Shown: piece after piece, positions 35,131 through 47,644 of the stretch
How the letters are laid out: each line of letters starts with the position of its first letter
Position numbering within the stretch: position 1 is the stretch's first letter
DNA from: Zeugodacus cucurbitae
Lineage: Eukaryota; Arthropoda; Insecta; Diptera; Tephritidae
Length of the DNA: 64,000 bases
Assembly: GCF_028554725.1 (NCBI RefSeq)
Contig: NC_071668.1
Span: 59,366,232 to 59,430,231 of the forward strand
Direction of reading: 5' to 3'
Position numbers and translations under genes: made by a program
Notes under the pieces: generated by a model
Databases searched by the model: none
What the model was told of the DNA's origin: nothing
What the model saw: the letters and a program-made list of their open reading frames with translations, nothing else

Positions 35131-36580
35131 AGATAAAATTATTGAAATTAAAATAATGTATGTAGCAGTCCATTTTCAGAAGAAATCGACGTTATTTATT
35201 CTTCAAGCCATTCGACTTCACGGCAAAATCGACTTTTTTCTGGGTATTGGACCAAAATAATTTATTTCGGGAGATTGAGAAGTTAGCCTTCAATATCGAA
35301 ATATTTGGTTTCGATGTTCACAAATTATTTTCTTCAAAAATATGATTATTAATTGCAGCATATACAATTGAACTTCCATAACTCGAAGTTCTCCATAACC
35401 CTAACTTGAATTGGCAATATAATAGTTCAAACAGTGAACGACGTAAACCCGAGAGAGAGCCGAAACGACCTGTCTTATGAGATTTCAATGTAAATGAACA
35501 GTCATCACCGCTTCTACCGTACGCTACCGTAGCTAGAAGAGTCGGCCGCTTCTCACTCTCGAGTATCTCACAATGCAGGGTTACCAGTACCGTGTATATA
35601 TGATTATTAATTAAAAATATATTTTTTGATATTCTTTCTCTCGTATATCAAAGCAATGACCAACAATTTTAACATATGGAAACTTTGTCACTTTTTAATA
35701 CTAAATCATAATTTAATATTTAGCCTTTGTTGTAATTTTATTGTACAACACAATTTCATTGTATTACATAATTTTTACTACGGAGATTAAAAAATTCACA
35801 TTTTAACAAATATTGATTGTTGAAAAACGGAAACTCGTAAATGTCTTAACTTCCGTGCCAACAATAACCAGTTATATTAAAACAATAAAACAGGCGATTA
35901 TAATTAAAATTTACAAATTTATTAGTAATTTGTAGATATGTAAACAATTAATAATACATTTATGAATATCTTATACTTAGCTCCCGACTCAACGCATGTT
36001 TATTTATAATACAGATTATTGCATACAATAAATATTTTTTGAATTCTTAATAAGAATAATCATTCATTGTTTGCTGCCGAAACCTATAATTAATACCGCT
36101 TTGTCTAACATCGTTTTTATGATATTTAAATTTATTATTTAATCGCCTAACTCGATATCAACACTCTTCAAACAATGCATCGAGTCAACGTCAGACACAC
36201 GTAATCAAACGAAGCGTGATTCACAAATGGTGATTCTAGTGGGGGCTCTAAATGATAAGTTATTAAGAAAACACCATGAGTGGCGGACAAGAAGAAAATA
36301 ATAATGAAAGGATAATATACAAAAAGGCAAAAATTAGTCGAATTTTTATGAGAATAGAAAAATATTTATATGGACAAGTAATCTAGTGCTGGTGTAATAT
36401 TTCTTGAAACAGATCAAGATCGATTAGTTATCAAAAGTTGGATATTTAAATATTAAGATATATAATTAATATTTTAATTATCATTACATTGCACTCTATC
36501 GGTTAGAACTTCCAATTTAATTATGAGACATTTTTAAAGTTCTCGATTATGTATGATTTTTTAAACTCTATTATGTCAAA
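35131..36580. other. AT-rich non-coding stretch
   Basis: No gene or transposon end recognised. 35430-35580 is slightly GC-richer. Confidence 0.5.
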
Positions 36581-37480
36581 CTTATCGATTTATCAGAATA
36601 TTGAATCTGTATTGAATTAGCTAAAAATAATTATTTATCGAAATTTTGATATATTATTGTATTTAATTTCAATTGTGTGAAAAGTATTATGGAATCAAGA
36701 CATTGTTTTAAATAAGATTTTAAATTCGAAAACCGATTATTTTATTTTATAATCGATTTTATTTGTATAAAAATTATCGATATATCTGACAGAATTTAAA
36801 ATTTACCTAAAATAATAAATAAATATTTGTCGGTAAATACCATTAAGTAATACTATAAGTTAAACTCTCTAAAAAACACCATTTTATCTAACCCTTGATA
36901 TTCCATAAAATCTTAAATTCGACTTTGATTTGAAAACTAAGAGCTTATCGAAATCTCGATAATTCACTGTGTTTTATTGTTCATCGATATATTATAAAAT
37001 TGTATATCATACTGTGTAAAATATCAATTTATCGAAATATCGACGTTTTACATAGTTTACAACTGGACGCTGAAAAAATATCGATTACTGAGAATATCGA
37101 TTTTTATAAAAGATTGAATTAACTTGTAGTGTAGGCTTGTTGAAGAAATATTGGCACATCGATATATTGACATTCTTTTTTCAATGCGACGATATTTGTA
37201 AGCGATATTTAAAATTTTGATATATCGATGTATCGATATCAAATTTCAAGTATCGAAAAGGTATAAAAACGATATTTTTATAAATTTTAAGATTCAAAAA
37301 CTCTAAAAAGGAATAAATTTTTTTCCTGCCGAAGGCTTGTTCGAAAAATATCGATAATTTTTTTATAAAAATATGAATGCCGATATTGATATTTCCAAAA
37401 AATATCGAACTGATATATATCGATACTTTATTTCACTTCCGACATCCCTATTGTAGTAGATCGAAAAAGTATCGAATTAT
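36581..37480. promoter_or_regulatory. Dense TATCG/CGATA motif cluster
   Basis: More than 20 TATCG or CGATA pentamers occur in about 900 bp. Four are perfect TATCGATA octamers, at 36775-36782, 37231-37238, 37349-37356 and 37418-37425. TATCGATA is the DREF recognition element and CGATA clusters are the BEAF-32 recognition pattern in Drosophila, both linked to boundaries and housekeeping promoters. The motifs are spaced irregularly, so it could also be a decayed repeat. No core promoter or exon is seen beside it. Confidence 0.45.
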
Positions 37481-38550
37481 GGGCAAAGAGGGCTTTTTGT
37501 ATGGACCACCTTTTGACTTTTCAAAAGCTAGTCGCAAATCGAAACATCTTCGGAAAGGAGAAAAACTTCACTCGTAACCAAAGAAAATAGGTCTCCCTTG
37601 ACAATATCAGCTGTACATTAACGTTACTATAGCAAAATGATTGATTGAGTGGAATATGTTCATCTTCCTTCAATATAAAGCTGTATATTTTTTGAGGTCA
37701 AAGTCATGTATAAAAAAATTCTAGTAATTTCCTCCATAATACTTACCTGCTACGCCGCTCATATTATTTACTCATTTATTTACTTAATGTTTTTGTGTTT
37801 AATGTGCGTTCCTTCAATGGAATTAGACGCCTTGCAATAAAATACCTGCTGAAATGAAGATACATCTTTCCACCGGCAGAGTAAATCCAACGAAGCCATA
37901 AAGTTCAGCGCAAAATTAAACAAATAAATATAATGAGCATTTTATTGCCAGCAAATAGCTGACGACTGACAGCTCAACAGCTGCATTGTTATTTACGCAC
38001 TTCAAAACCGTAAACGTAAATGAATGTGTATTTGCATAGTAGCAACAACAATAAAAACTATGTAAGCGAACAAAAAAGAGCATAAAGAGCCATAAAGTTA
38101 TCGATGACATTGAAGATTTAATTGACTAATTTGCATGATAATTGTACAAATGGTTGAGTCGCAGTGGAGATGAACAGGCAAAATGTAAAAGATCGCAACA
38201 GCAAGTAGCAAGAAGTAAAATTATGTTTTTTTAATTAAAAAATAATAACAAATTAAAAAAAGATATTAAGTTTGTGGGAAAAAACAGAACTCCTAAAAAT
38301 GATCAAATAAACATAGAAAAGTGATTAGCAATCAAATTTTATTTTATGCGCAAAATTAATTTAATTTATGTGCTTACATATTAGGGTGTGTCTTAATGTT
38401 AAGGCATTTGAATGAGTGAAAATGTTAACGGAGAAACTTGAACAAACTCAGTTAGAGTCTTGAGATTGATAATTGAGCTAATTGAAGAACGGACTTTAGG
38501 GTCATAGGGTCAAAAGTACTGGAATCCACCTACCTTAACATTAGTGTGAA
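37481..38550. other. Non-coding stretch
   Basis: No gene or repeat recognised. Confidence 0.5.
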
Positions 38551-39703
38551 GAGTGCTCCATTTCGAGGTTAACTACTGTTTTTAAGAAAAAACACAGAAA
38601 ATTCAAATTTAAAGAGGAGTGTTTATTAATATTCTTTGACATTTATTTTTTAAAGATTATCTTTTTCAAATGTTGTCCGCGGCTACGTCTCTGATGCACC
38701 ATCCGTTGAGTCCAATTTTCGATGACTCGTACGAGCATTTCGACTGGTAACTGACGATTGACACGCATGATAGTTTGCTTCAATTCCTGAATCCGTGTAG
38801 TCTTGAGCCTTTACACTTCCGCCAATCGACCGGCTCTCAATAAATCCTTTGATTGATGAGATGTGTGGGAAGTGGCACCATCTTGTTGAAACCAAATGTC
38901 GCCGAGATCACAACCTTCAATTTCTGGTATAAAATAGTCGGTTATCATGTCGTGATAACGGTCTCCATTGACGGTTACGTTCTCCCCGGCATCATTTTTG
39001 AAGAAATATGAACCGATGATTTCACATGCATAAAGACCACACCAAACCGTTGTTTTTCCTGAATGAAATGGTAGCTCTTGACTCTCTTCAGGTTGCTTTC
39101 GACTCAAATGCGTCAGTTTTGTATACCTATTGAGCCAGAAATGGGCCTAATCGCTGAACAGAATTTCGTTCGAAACCATTAATCGTTGTTGGAACTTTTT
39201 AAGAGCCCATGGACCGAAACGATGTCGTTGGGAACTTCGAGCAGCTTCAGTTCTTGCACAAGCTCTATTTTGTACGCTTTCAATTTAAGATCTCGACGTA
39301 AAATGCGCTAAGTCGTTCCATACATCTGTCCGAGTTGTGCGAACGACGTTCAATCGACTCGCCACGGTCTTGGTGTACGCTCTCAGCTAAGGCTGCTATA
39401 TTTTCTTCACTGCGTGCTGGACGTTGTCTATTCGGTCGAATATGAACCAATAATGAGTGTTGCGAATAGTGGGCCGATTATGTTGACCATAAGTTGAGCG
39501 AAGCGTGCGAAACACACTCTTTACAGAACGTGAATTTTCGTAATAAAGTTGAACAATTTATAAACGTTGTTCAGGCGTAAGTCTTGTCACGATGAAATGC
39601 CCAGCAATACTGAACAAAGATAACATGACAGCATTACACCACTCATGCGTGATCTGTCAAAGAAACGCTATTGAAAAATTTAGCTCTACTTGCATGACCC
39701 GAT
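38551..39703 (-). mobile_element. DD41D mariner-like element, longest copy 3
   Basis: The ends are GAGTGCTCCATTTCGAGG (38551 on) and, inverted, CGGGTCATGCAAGTAGAGCT (39684-39703), matching both ends of copy 1. At 1153 bp it is the nearest to full length. Minus-strand gene order: VTRLTPEQRLQIVQLYYEN helix-turn-helix start (about 39545-39600), a TYGQHNRPT-type linker near 39470, then ENVTVNGDRYHDMITDYFIPE (about 38920-38990), DIWFQQDGATSHTSHQSKD with the second Asp (about 38850-38905), and a C-terminal ENWTQRM segment (about 38700). The stretch with the third Asp is deleted between KDLL and the C terminus. Frameshifts are present. Confidence 0.85.
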
Positions 39704-40988
39704 ATTAGCAGCATTGAACAAATATAAATATTTAAATTATTCTCCTCCAGTTATAATTGAAATCATATAATAAAAAACTATTTTTTTTTTATGAATAAAA
39801 ATTTATCCACAACATTATGACACACCCTAATAGTTAAAGTTTCAAAGTCATATACCTACTATATGTAGCTTAGCACCCAGTCCGCCACTCGCAGTGACTC
39901 AGCAACAGCTGTCTATTTTATAGCCAGAAGCTGTCCACCTCTCTGTAGCTGAAAAAAAGTGAGATTTTTTTCAATTTACCGACTAATGGTTAACAAATTT
40001 CATAAAGAATTCGTTGAACCAAACACTTTGTGAAATGTGCGCAAAAACTCGTGCTTCTTTTTTCATTATCTTCTTTTTTTGCGCTTTAATTCTCATGTGT
40101 GTGGTGTGTGTGTGTAACTCTTTGAGAGACCCTTCAGGGCTCGACTTTTGAAGCGCACACTTACAAAGAGCTATTCACTTTCGTGATTTGTTTAGATTCG
40201 TGCTTTGCCTTTTCGGACGTTCTTGGTGCTTTGAGAAATCGCAAAGTGATTGAAGTGTTTTGATTTGTGTGTGTAGATAGTTCAGTTCAACGCACAACGT
40301 GCTGTATGTGCTTTGACTTATTCGTTTTGGGTGGGTTTCTTTTACCGATTTCGTTTTGATTTATTTGCACTACAAGTGGGACTGACGGCCGGCGGCTGGA
40401 GGCATTTCTTGTTAAGCAAAAGCGCGCTTTGTGTTGGAGATTTGTATATATAGCTTTTTTATTTTTTGCTTAATCCTTTCTTAATTTTATTCATTTATAA
40501 ACATATTTACCCTCGCATGTCTTTATTCGCCACTTCGACTGCCTTTCTTCCAACACACTCACTCTCATAACCAGCAACCAGTCGACGTTCGCATTATGTA
40601 AAAACCCCAATTTCCATAAAATTTTGCTTGTGCGTATATTTCATATTTAATTTGCGATTTACTGTCGATTAGCGCTGAGGTCAAGGTCCTCACAAAATGT
40701 AATCACATTTGGTTCATGATTTTGATCTCTTCTTTAGCGAATGTGTTTTCGTATAATACGCGTGGGGTCAATTAGGCTGTGTTTATGGTGTATATAATTT
40801 GTTGTAACAACAATATAGTAATTAGTAAGGAAAATAAATAATTTTTTTTTGGCTTTTGCAAAATTTAAAATGTTTAGCTGCCAGCTTTTGGACAGCAGTT
40901 GAGTTATTCATAATAATATTATTATTAATAATATATTATTTTGGAATACAGAATTCTGTCAGACCTTTCGATTACTATTGTCTAGATC
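39704..40988. other. Non-coding stretch
   Basis: No gene recognised. The ORF at 40856-41059 runs into repeat R and has no domain. Confidence 0.45.
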
Positions 40989-41623
40989 TCCCATTTTTGG
41001 GTCAAAAACCATATCTCAAAAACTACTCGACCGATTTCAATGAACATGGAAACCAATGAATATAGCGGAAAAATATTTTACACAGATACTATATTTGATC
41101 TGGGGCATATCTTGTGGAAAAATTGTCAAAATCGAACTATATCTTTTCAAAGTTCCTGATACCGAACATGAAAAACTCAGTGCCTAATGGTAATTTTTCA
41201 CCTAAATATCGGTAAATCTCTCAAAAATTTTAATTTAATTCAGAGGGAATCTTTTTCTTCTAATAGAGTGTCTCTGTACCAAAAATGGTTAAAATCGGGT
41301 CATAACTTCCACTAGCTCCCCTATAATATATAAAACTATAATTATAAGATTTAAAAATATACCTTTTAAATTGGTCAATATGTGAAATATCTTAGCCAAA
41401 TTAAGTGACCGTATAGTCTTAGATATAGTGTATCTTGAGTGAAATCAATAATTACCTCAGCCCTCAGCCCTCATATACTATATACGATGATTTCCGTATT
41501 CTATTATATTTTATGCCGAATATCTAGGTCAAATTGTCTGTTGTCTTAATAAAATTACATCAATAAATTGCGAGAGTATAACGTTTTCGGCAATATCTGA
41601 ACTTAGCCCTTCCTTACTTGTTT
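40989..41623 (+). repeat. Dispersed repeat family R, copy 3
   Basis: It aligns with 20434-21845 and 14898-15416 and ends in AGCCCTTCCTTACTTGTTT. It lacks the TTAA MITE and reads GTTGTCTTAATAAAATTAC at the equivalent site, so it documents the empty target. Non-coding. Confidence 0.78.
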
Positions 41624-41916
41624 AAAATAAGTTTCTACAATGATCTTAAATAGAGATAATAGTGGGGTAATTAAAGAAAAATATTGTTCAGACATCTCAT
41701 CGTGAAAGACAAACTTACTTTCATTTAAGAAATGGATTCTCATCTCTAATTAATCATATTATATGGGTAGGTCTCAAAATGTTCCAGAGCGAACCGACGT
41801 CTACTAGAATTTCTTTAAATATAATAGTGAGATAAACTATGATAAAGATTCAAGTGACAGAATTAATCAGATTTCATATCTCCAATTGCCTATAATCTAG
41901 GGTCAGTCCAAACATG

Positions 41917-42336
41917 TTAGGTTAGGTCAGGTCAAGCGGTAGATCTCCACAACTGCAGAGAGTCTCACTTAGGCAACTTCGAAGGTCCTCTGTGGCATCC
42001 AAATACTCCTAAAGCCCTAAAGAGGAAATGCTTAGATGATACCTCTTCGCCTTCCTCCAACCTATCTATTTAACCGTAACCAGTAAACATAGCAATGCTT
42101 GCGTCGAGATGAGCCTTCCTAAGCGACAGCAGCTGGAAGGACTGTTTTCAGTATACCCCGGTCCAAAAATACCTAACAACTGTACAGGTGCTGGTTATTG
42201 TCCAGCGTTTGACGAGCTCACTCGAAGTCAGTGTATCCAGCGTTTTAGCATAAATGGACCATGGACTACCCATCTGCTTCCACTCCGACGTCAATGTTGC
42301 TGGAAGCTAGTCTGTTCTGCAGTTTTCAACAATGGC
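41917..42336 (-). mobile_element. RNase-H LINE remnant with TTAGG-like tail, copy 2
   Basis: This is the same family and orientation as 30630-31455. Shared stretches include TACCTCTTCGCCTTCCTCCA, CCTTCCTAAGCGACA and the TTAGGTTAGG start (minus-strand tail). It retains only the C-terminal domain (EEGEEVSSKHFLFR on the minus strand) and part of the linker, with the RNase H core mostly deleted. The plus-strand ORF 42109-42360 is antisense to it. Confidence 0.72.
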
Positions 42337-43196
42337 AGGGAACTATTCGGAGTTTATTAGAATTTTGTATAATCTCTCTCAGGTTGTTTCCTGATAATCT
42401 CTGATTCTTAAATTCAAGTTTCTGAACCCACAGAGAAAACGAAAAAATTACATCTACTCATACGAAAGTCTACTTCTATGACACAGAAAAAAAGGAGGTC
42501 TGCACCTTCCTCAACTAATTCATTATTCTGGAAAATCCAAAAGTCTTTAGTAAGATCAGTGAAAATTACAGCAGCGATCATTTTAATCAATAAAATATTG
42601 CTCCGTCATGACAGCATTAGCTAACTCTTTACCAAGTCAATGTCTCTATACATAATGACAGCTTAAGGTATACAAATCAGTTCACCGTGATTGAAAACTA
42701 CAGTTGTTAATATATTTTGCCCACGCTAATGAATTCTTTCAGCCATTATCTCTTTTAAAAATTTAAAACAAGTAGCTTATTTATGCATTTTAAGCACATT
42801 CTAGTTAAAATTCAACCTTGATCTATATAGCACACGTTTCTAAAGACAATAATCAGTGCCTCGAATGCATAGACACGTCCACATTACATTATATCTTATC
42901 ATGAACGATTAGTATTAACTTTGAAGTACTACAATAGCTATTATACTTAAAAACTTATTGTCATCAGACAGACTGTTAATTTTTCATAGAATTATAGAAT
43001 GAAAATTAAATTTTATGAGATACACTTGAATAAGTAAGTTCCCATTACAAAATTTTATTTGTATAAGTAGGTGACATGTGTCACATAGCCTGTGTTCACG
43101 AATGGTGTCTTGTCATATTTATATCTTCAAAGTACTAGTCTCTTACTAGCTTAAATGTAAGTTTTTAAAAATTTTATATTTTTAAAATTCTAAATT
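42337..43196. other. Non-coding stretch
   Basis: No gene or repeat recognised. Confidence 0.5.
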
Positions 43197-43574
43197 GAAG
43201 CTTTTGCATGTTAATTGATCAATTAACCGGTCTCTGCTCGACTAAAACGCTGATTAAGATCGATTTACTATGCAAAACATTTTTAATTGAATTTTAATCG
43301 ACTTGAAAATGAAATGCAACTCTGCGACAAAGATCGTATTTGTAATTATAAATACGTTCTTTGTCTGCGAGTTGTTGTGCACACTATACGACGGTAGATG
43401 TCGCTGCTAAAAACAGCAATCAGCTAATGAAACTTACCAACTTCTTATGAAAAGCAAAAACAAAAATGTATAACAGCTGATCGGTTATCAAGTAGCCTGC
43501 AGTGTGAAGGGCAAAAACTGGTTTCTCAATCCAAATTTTAATTGATCAATTAATTTGGCTGTGTGAAAAGGCTA
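43197..43574 (+). mobile_element. MITE family A, near-complete copy
   Basis: The ends are a decayed left TTTTGCATG and a right GGCTGTGTGAAAAGGCTA, with subterminal AATTGATCAATTAA in inverted orientation on both sides. The interior has GATCGATTTACTATGC, TGCAACTCTGCGACAAAG and GTAGATGTCGCTGC, shared with the 52.9-53.3 kb copies. About 378 bp, no ORF. TTA follows the right end. Confidence 0.82.
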
Positions 43575-45340
43575 TTATGGAAGTTACGAGAAACTTTTAC
43601 GAGTTCGAATACATTTTGGATCGTTTAAAATCTACTGCGTTTCGGACCAGTTCATTTTCAGTGTACCAATTCTTGTGAAAAGCTGATAATATTTTTATAA
43701 TATTTATTTATTTTCTTATTATTATACTTACAAAATGCGTGGTCACCAACAAAATCAAAATTTAAAAATATAATAAAATGGGTAAACAAACTTAACACAG
43801 TCAACACTTATACTTTCTACGAATTCTTATACTTATCTACAAAGACAACATCTGGCTTCTTTTCAATGTAAGAAAACAACTTATTTGTTTTAACTGTCTA
43901 CATTTTTTTCAACTTTTAGTCTTATCTTCATATAAAAATTTCTAAGAATCTGCAAATGAATTCCCTTCACAAGCCAATAAACACAAGATAGCCACTTTAA
44001 GTGTACTTTGAGATATAATAAATACAGTAGACCTACTAATGTGCTTGTAATCAAAATAATTTTTTTGTTATATTATCTATATCATGCCAACATAAAGTTT
44101 ATTATTGTCTACGGACTATGTGTTCCTCATAAATAAATTACACCGTAAACTTATTACATGCTTTTTGATGTAACACTCAGCGAACGTAAACTTTTGCTTG
44201 CACACTGTAAATTGTCGACAATTGACGTTTGACTTCTAAAGAAATATGGAAAGTAAAACACAAAGCGAAAATCAAAATTTACATATATTTACTACATTCG
44301 TGTGTATTTCCTTTTAAAAGTTATAATGATACAGCTTAGTCAAAGCGGCTCAGCCGAATTCAATGGAATTTCATTGGATATTAAAGATATTAGAGCCGAA
44401 ATTTTTATTTTTAGACAAAGCAGCGGGAAAGAAACTCGTTAGCTTAAATTTCACAGTATTGTTATTGAGACATGTGTGTATTAATATGAAATTCATTCAT
44501 GGGCGCAGTTTAATATTTATTGTGAGATATTTATTGAGAATCTCGAACTCGTCATTTATAGAATCCCATAATTTTTATGTATACCGCAAGTAATACAAAA
44601 GTTGCATTGAAGTGTGTTATAATCCAAAATATAAATTTTATATCAGATTCTCCAGAAGTTATGACATTCAGCGCTCTATTCAGCTGTCGTTCTTTTAAGC
44701 TGAATAAGTGCTGAATACAAAAAGATATAATATGTTTGGTATGAAATGGCTGTCTAAAAGTCTGACATTAAGAAGGAATTTAATATATTCACTACATCTC
44801 GAAATCTTAACTTCCTATCTACATATAATATTAAGACCAATCTTTGGTCTCCGGTTCCCATGAAATTCGGTTATTTATAACTGGGACGTACCCGTATTTT
44901 TACACACCAAAGTTCTGTGGCCTTAGCTGTATGTTCCAACACCAATTCTACAATGTTCCACAACAAGAACACAAATAATAGATATGTTCTGGCAGAAACT
45001 TCGTTCTAATGATTTTGTCTCTTCTTCAGATTAGACATCTCAACTTGCAATGATTTGAATATTTCGCTAGAAGTATTCTTGTTTTATTGTTATTGATTAT
45101 TGAAGATTGAGTTCTTACTTAAACCTACTAAAGTTGTACTCTTCTGGAAGTATCTACACTTGGTGAAATTTCAAGAAACAGCTGTTACCCGCTCTTGTAT
45201 TTCTCTCATTTCTGCTGAGCTCTTGTTTAATGTCATATATTCTATAGTAAAGGTTAATAGTAGTCCAAGCGCTGCTTTAGAACCGTCCATATGTCATTGT
45301 CTACAATACATATACAATATAATACATCCTATGAGATACT
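43575..45340. other. Non-coding stretch
   Basis: No gene recognised. It contains a short perfect-looking hairpin at 44666-44716. Confidence 0.5.
44666..44716. other. Short hairpin (about 19-bp stem, 12-nt loop)
   Basis: ATTCAGCGCTCTATTCAGCT (44666-44685) is followed after 12 nt by AGCTGAATAAGTGCTGAAT (44698-44716). The two arms pair almost completely. The stem is shorter than a typical microRNA precursor and does not extend, so it is reported only as structure. Confidence 0.5.
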
Positions 45341-46190
45341 GATACCCGCAATCTGTGCCAATTACCGTGGGATAAGCCAACTAAATATCGCCTATAAGGT
45401 TCTATCGAGCGTGCTGGGTGAAAGACTAAAGCCCACGGTCAACAAAGTGATTAGACCTAATCATTGTGACTTTAGACCTGAAAAATCCACAACTGACCAG
45501 CGCCAATTCTTGGAGAAGACCCGTGAAAAGCGGATCGACACACACCACCTTTTTGTCGATTTTAAAGCTGCTTTCGACAGCTTGAAAAGGAGCTGCCTTA
45601 ATGCCGCGATGTCTGAATTTGGTATCCCCGCAAAATTAATACGGCTGTGTAAGTTTACTTTGAGTAACACCAAAAGCTCCGTTATGATTGGGAAGGGCCT
45701 CTCCGAGTCGTTTCAGTTTCACTCACTATGGTGGTGCTACTGAGTAGGCAATTGAAAAGTAAAGTCCTCTCTCGACGAACGAACGATGTCAACATCAGAT
45801 GGACGACACCAGGAATTTTCGAGAGGAAAATTTTGCGCAATTTTGAAATTATGGTCCTCAGAACATTGGCAACGGCGAATACCGCAGACGATTGAACGAT
45901 GAGCTGTACGACATTGACATAGTTCAGCGAATAAAAAGACAACGGCTATGCTGGCTAGGTCATGTTGTCCGAATGGACGAAAACACTCCAGCTCTGAAAG
46001 TCTTCGATGCAGTACCCGCCGGAGGAAGCCGAGGAAGGGAAAGGCTTCCACCCCGTTGGAGGGACCAGGTGGAGAGCGACCTGGGTACACTTAGGATCTC
46101 CAACTGGCGCCGAACTGCGAGGGAAAGCGAGGAGTGGCACGCTCTCATCGATTCGGCTATAACCGGCTAAACGGTTTCCACGCCAATCAC
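45341..46190 (+). mobile_element. RTE-type LINE, rearranged copy H
   Basis: The plus-strand copy starts inside the RT (ICANYRGIS, upstream of the point where copy B has its deletion) and runs to the natural 3' end (AACGGTTTCCACGCC) with an ATGCATGCATG tail. A deletion at about 45715-45745 removes the YADD region and joins the fingers/palm directly to [12 protein letters not shown] further small deletion and frameshift lie at about 45785-45895. Confidence 0.87.
45342..46170 (+). pseudogene. RTE reverse transcriptase pseudogene (copy H)
   Basis: The first open part (to about 45715) has [17 protein letters not shown] and [10 protein letters not shown] with the first catalytic Asp, and runs to [12 protein letters not shown]. 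The YADD box is deleted. The second open part (45892-46170) encodes the C-terminal domain, [13 protein letters not shown]...[12 protein letters not shown] to the natural end DSAITG. It is useful for reconstructing family order because it keeps sequence missing in copy B, but it is inactive. Confidence 0.83.
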
Positions 46191-47580
46191 ATGCATGCAT
46201 GAGATACTCGCTGAAAATAAAGCCTTCGACGTTCATTTTGTTGTCCGGATTTGAGTAGAATTTTTTCTTGAAGTCCGTTCTTCTGATAATGTCATTTTTT
46301 GGAAAGGGTACGAGAGATATATTTCCACCAAAGGCTCCCTTAGATTATTATATTATTATTACCGTCCCTTCGTCAATCCCTTCTAATGCCATACTCAAAA
46401 GGATTGTTTCTCAGCTTGTTCCATATGGTTCTGAAGTGGTTTTAGCTCTATAATAAGCTCTATTGCAGTGATTCGCCACGTCTGCTTTACTCTTGTATCA
46501 CACTCTCATACAAATTTATGCCTTAAGTCCTCTCGACCGTCTTTTCATTTTGATCTCAAATGTAAGTTATAACAAGCATACTTTTAGGCGCTTAGCAACA
46601 GTTCATTAGAGTGATACCTTCTATAAACACACATAAGTGTGTCTGCCTTTAAGCGCCGTTTATGCTTTATATTTATTATACTTTAAGCAGTTGTTGCTTT
46701 AGAGGTAGCTTTAATACGATTGCAGTAGCAAGAACACACAATACCAACAACAACAACAATATCTAAGACATTAACAACAGCCAGCTGGGGTTATGTTAAC
46801 AGAACAATAGTTGCACACATTAAAAGCCAACAAAACAAACAATAAGATATAATGCGAATGAGCTATAACAATTATTGTTATTGCTGTTGTTGTTGTTGTT
46901 GCTATTGCTATTGCTGTTAGTTCACAAGTGTAAATTATAATCCCAACACCACCAGTGCAAATTCACCATGTTTTGTTCATCACTTTGCCGCCGCTTCAAT
47001 ATCCTTCGCACAGCTTTCTTCCATTTTTATTGCGCTCTGCTCATAAGTATGAGCGTAATTTCCGGCCTGCTTTTAGGCGTATTTCCTTTGTGCGCACGGC
47101 TTTTGGCCTTTATGTGGCACATCTGTGCTTAATTGCACAGCTGTACACAATGCTTGCTGTTGACTTGCCCCGGAATTTTATGAATAGCACCAGCAGCGGC
47201 AGCAAAAGAAAAATAAATCTCGTCTCTTTTGTGTTTTGATTTGACGTTGAAAGGACTTGCTCTTGGCCTGTAGTACGTAGGTTGTGCGTTGCAGCCTGCT
47301 GGCAGTAGAATGTCGTGTAAGTGACTTAAATTGATTTTGTTATACCGTTGATTTGATGAATTGTGTTTAAAGTGCGCCCAGACATTTTTGTGGGTAGCCT
47401 AATAAGCTGCGTTGGTGGAGTGGCTGCAGAGCTTTTATATTAATTTGAAATTAATTTGGTTTTGCAGCTGACGCCTGGTAGGTGTATACGGGTGGCACAA
47501 CAACACTTCTTTTAAGTAAATATATATATTTTTCTTGTTTATTGATTATACATTTTTCATACAGTTTATTAAATCTTCTT
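46191..47580. other. Non-coding stretch with CAA/TTG triplets
   Basis: 46745-46765 (CAACAACAACAACAA) and 46880-46915 (TTGTTGTTGTTGTTGC) are triplet microsatellites. 46960-47300 is GC-richer. No coding exon recognised. Confidence 0.5.
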
Positions 47581-47605
47581 TCTTTTTTTCTCTTTGCAGG
47601 TAAAT
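47581..47605 (+). promoter_or_regulatory. Candidate recursive splice site (ratchet point) 2
   Basis: The tract TCTTTTTTTCTCTTTGCAG (47581-47599) is directly followed by GTAAAT (47600-47605), recreating a 5' splice site at the 3' splice junction. Same strand and design as the site at 10939/10940, 36.66 kb upstream. The 5' half is a weaker donor (GTAAAT) than site 1. Function is inferred from the Drosophila ratchet-point consensus. Confidence 0.55.
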
Positions 47606-47644
47606 TCTGAAAACAAGATATCTTCACCTCTGTAATGTTTTGAA
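47600..47644 (+). other. Candidate RS-exon 2 (45 nt, non-coding)
   Basis: It runs from the ratchet point to TTGAA|GTAAGT (donor 47645-47650). All three frames contain a stop (TAA, TAA, TGA), as for RS-exon 1. Confidence 0.42.
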
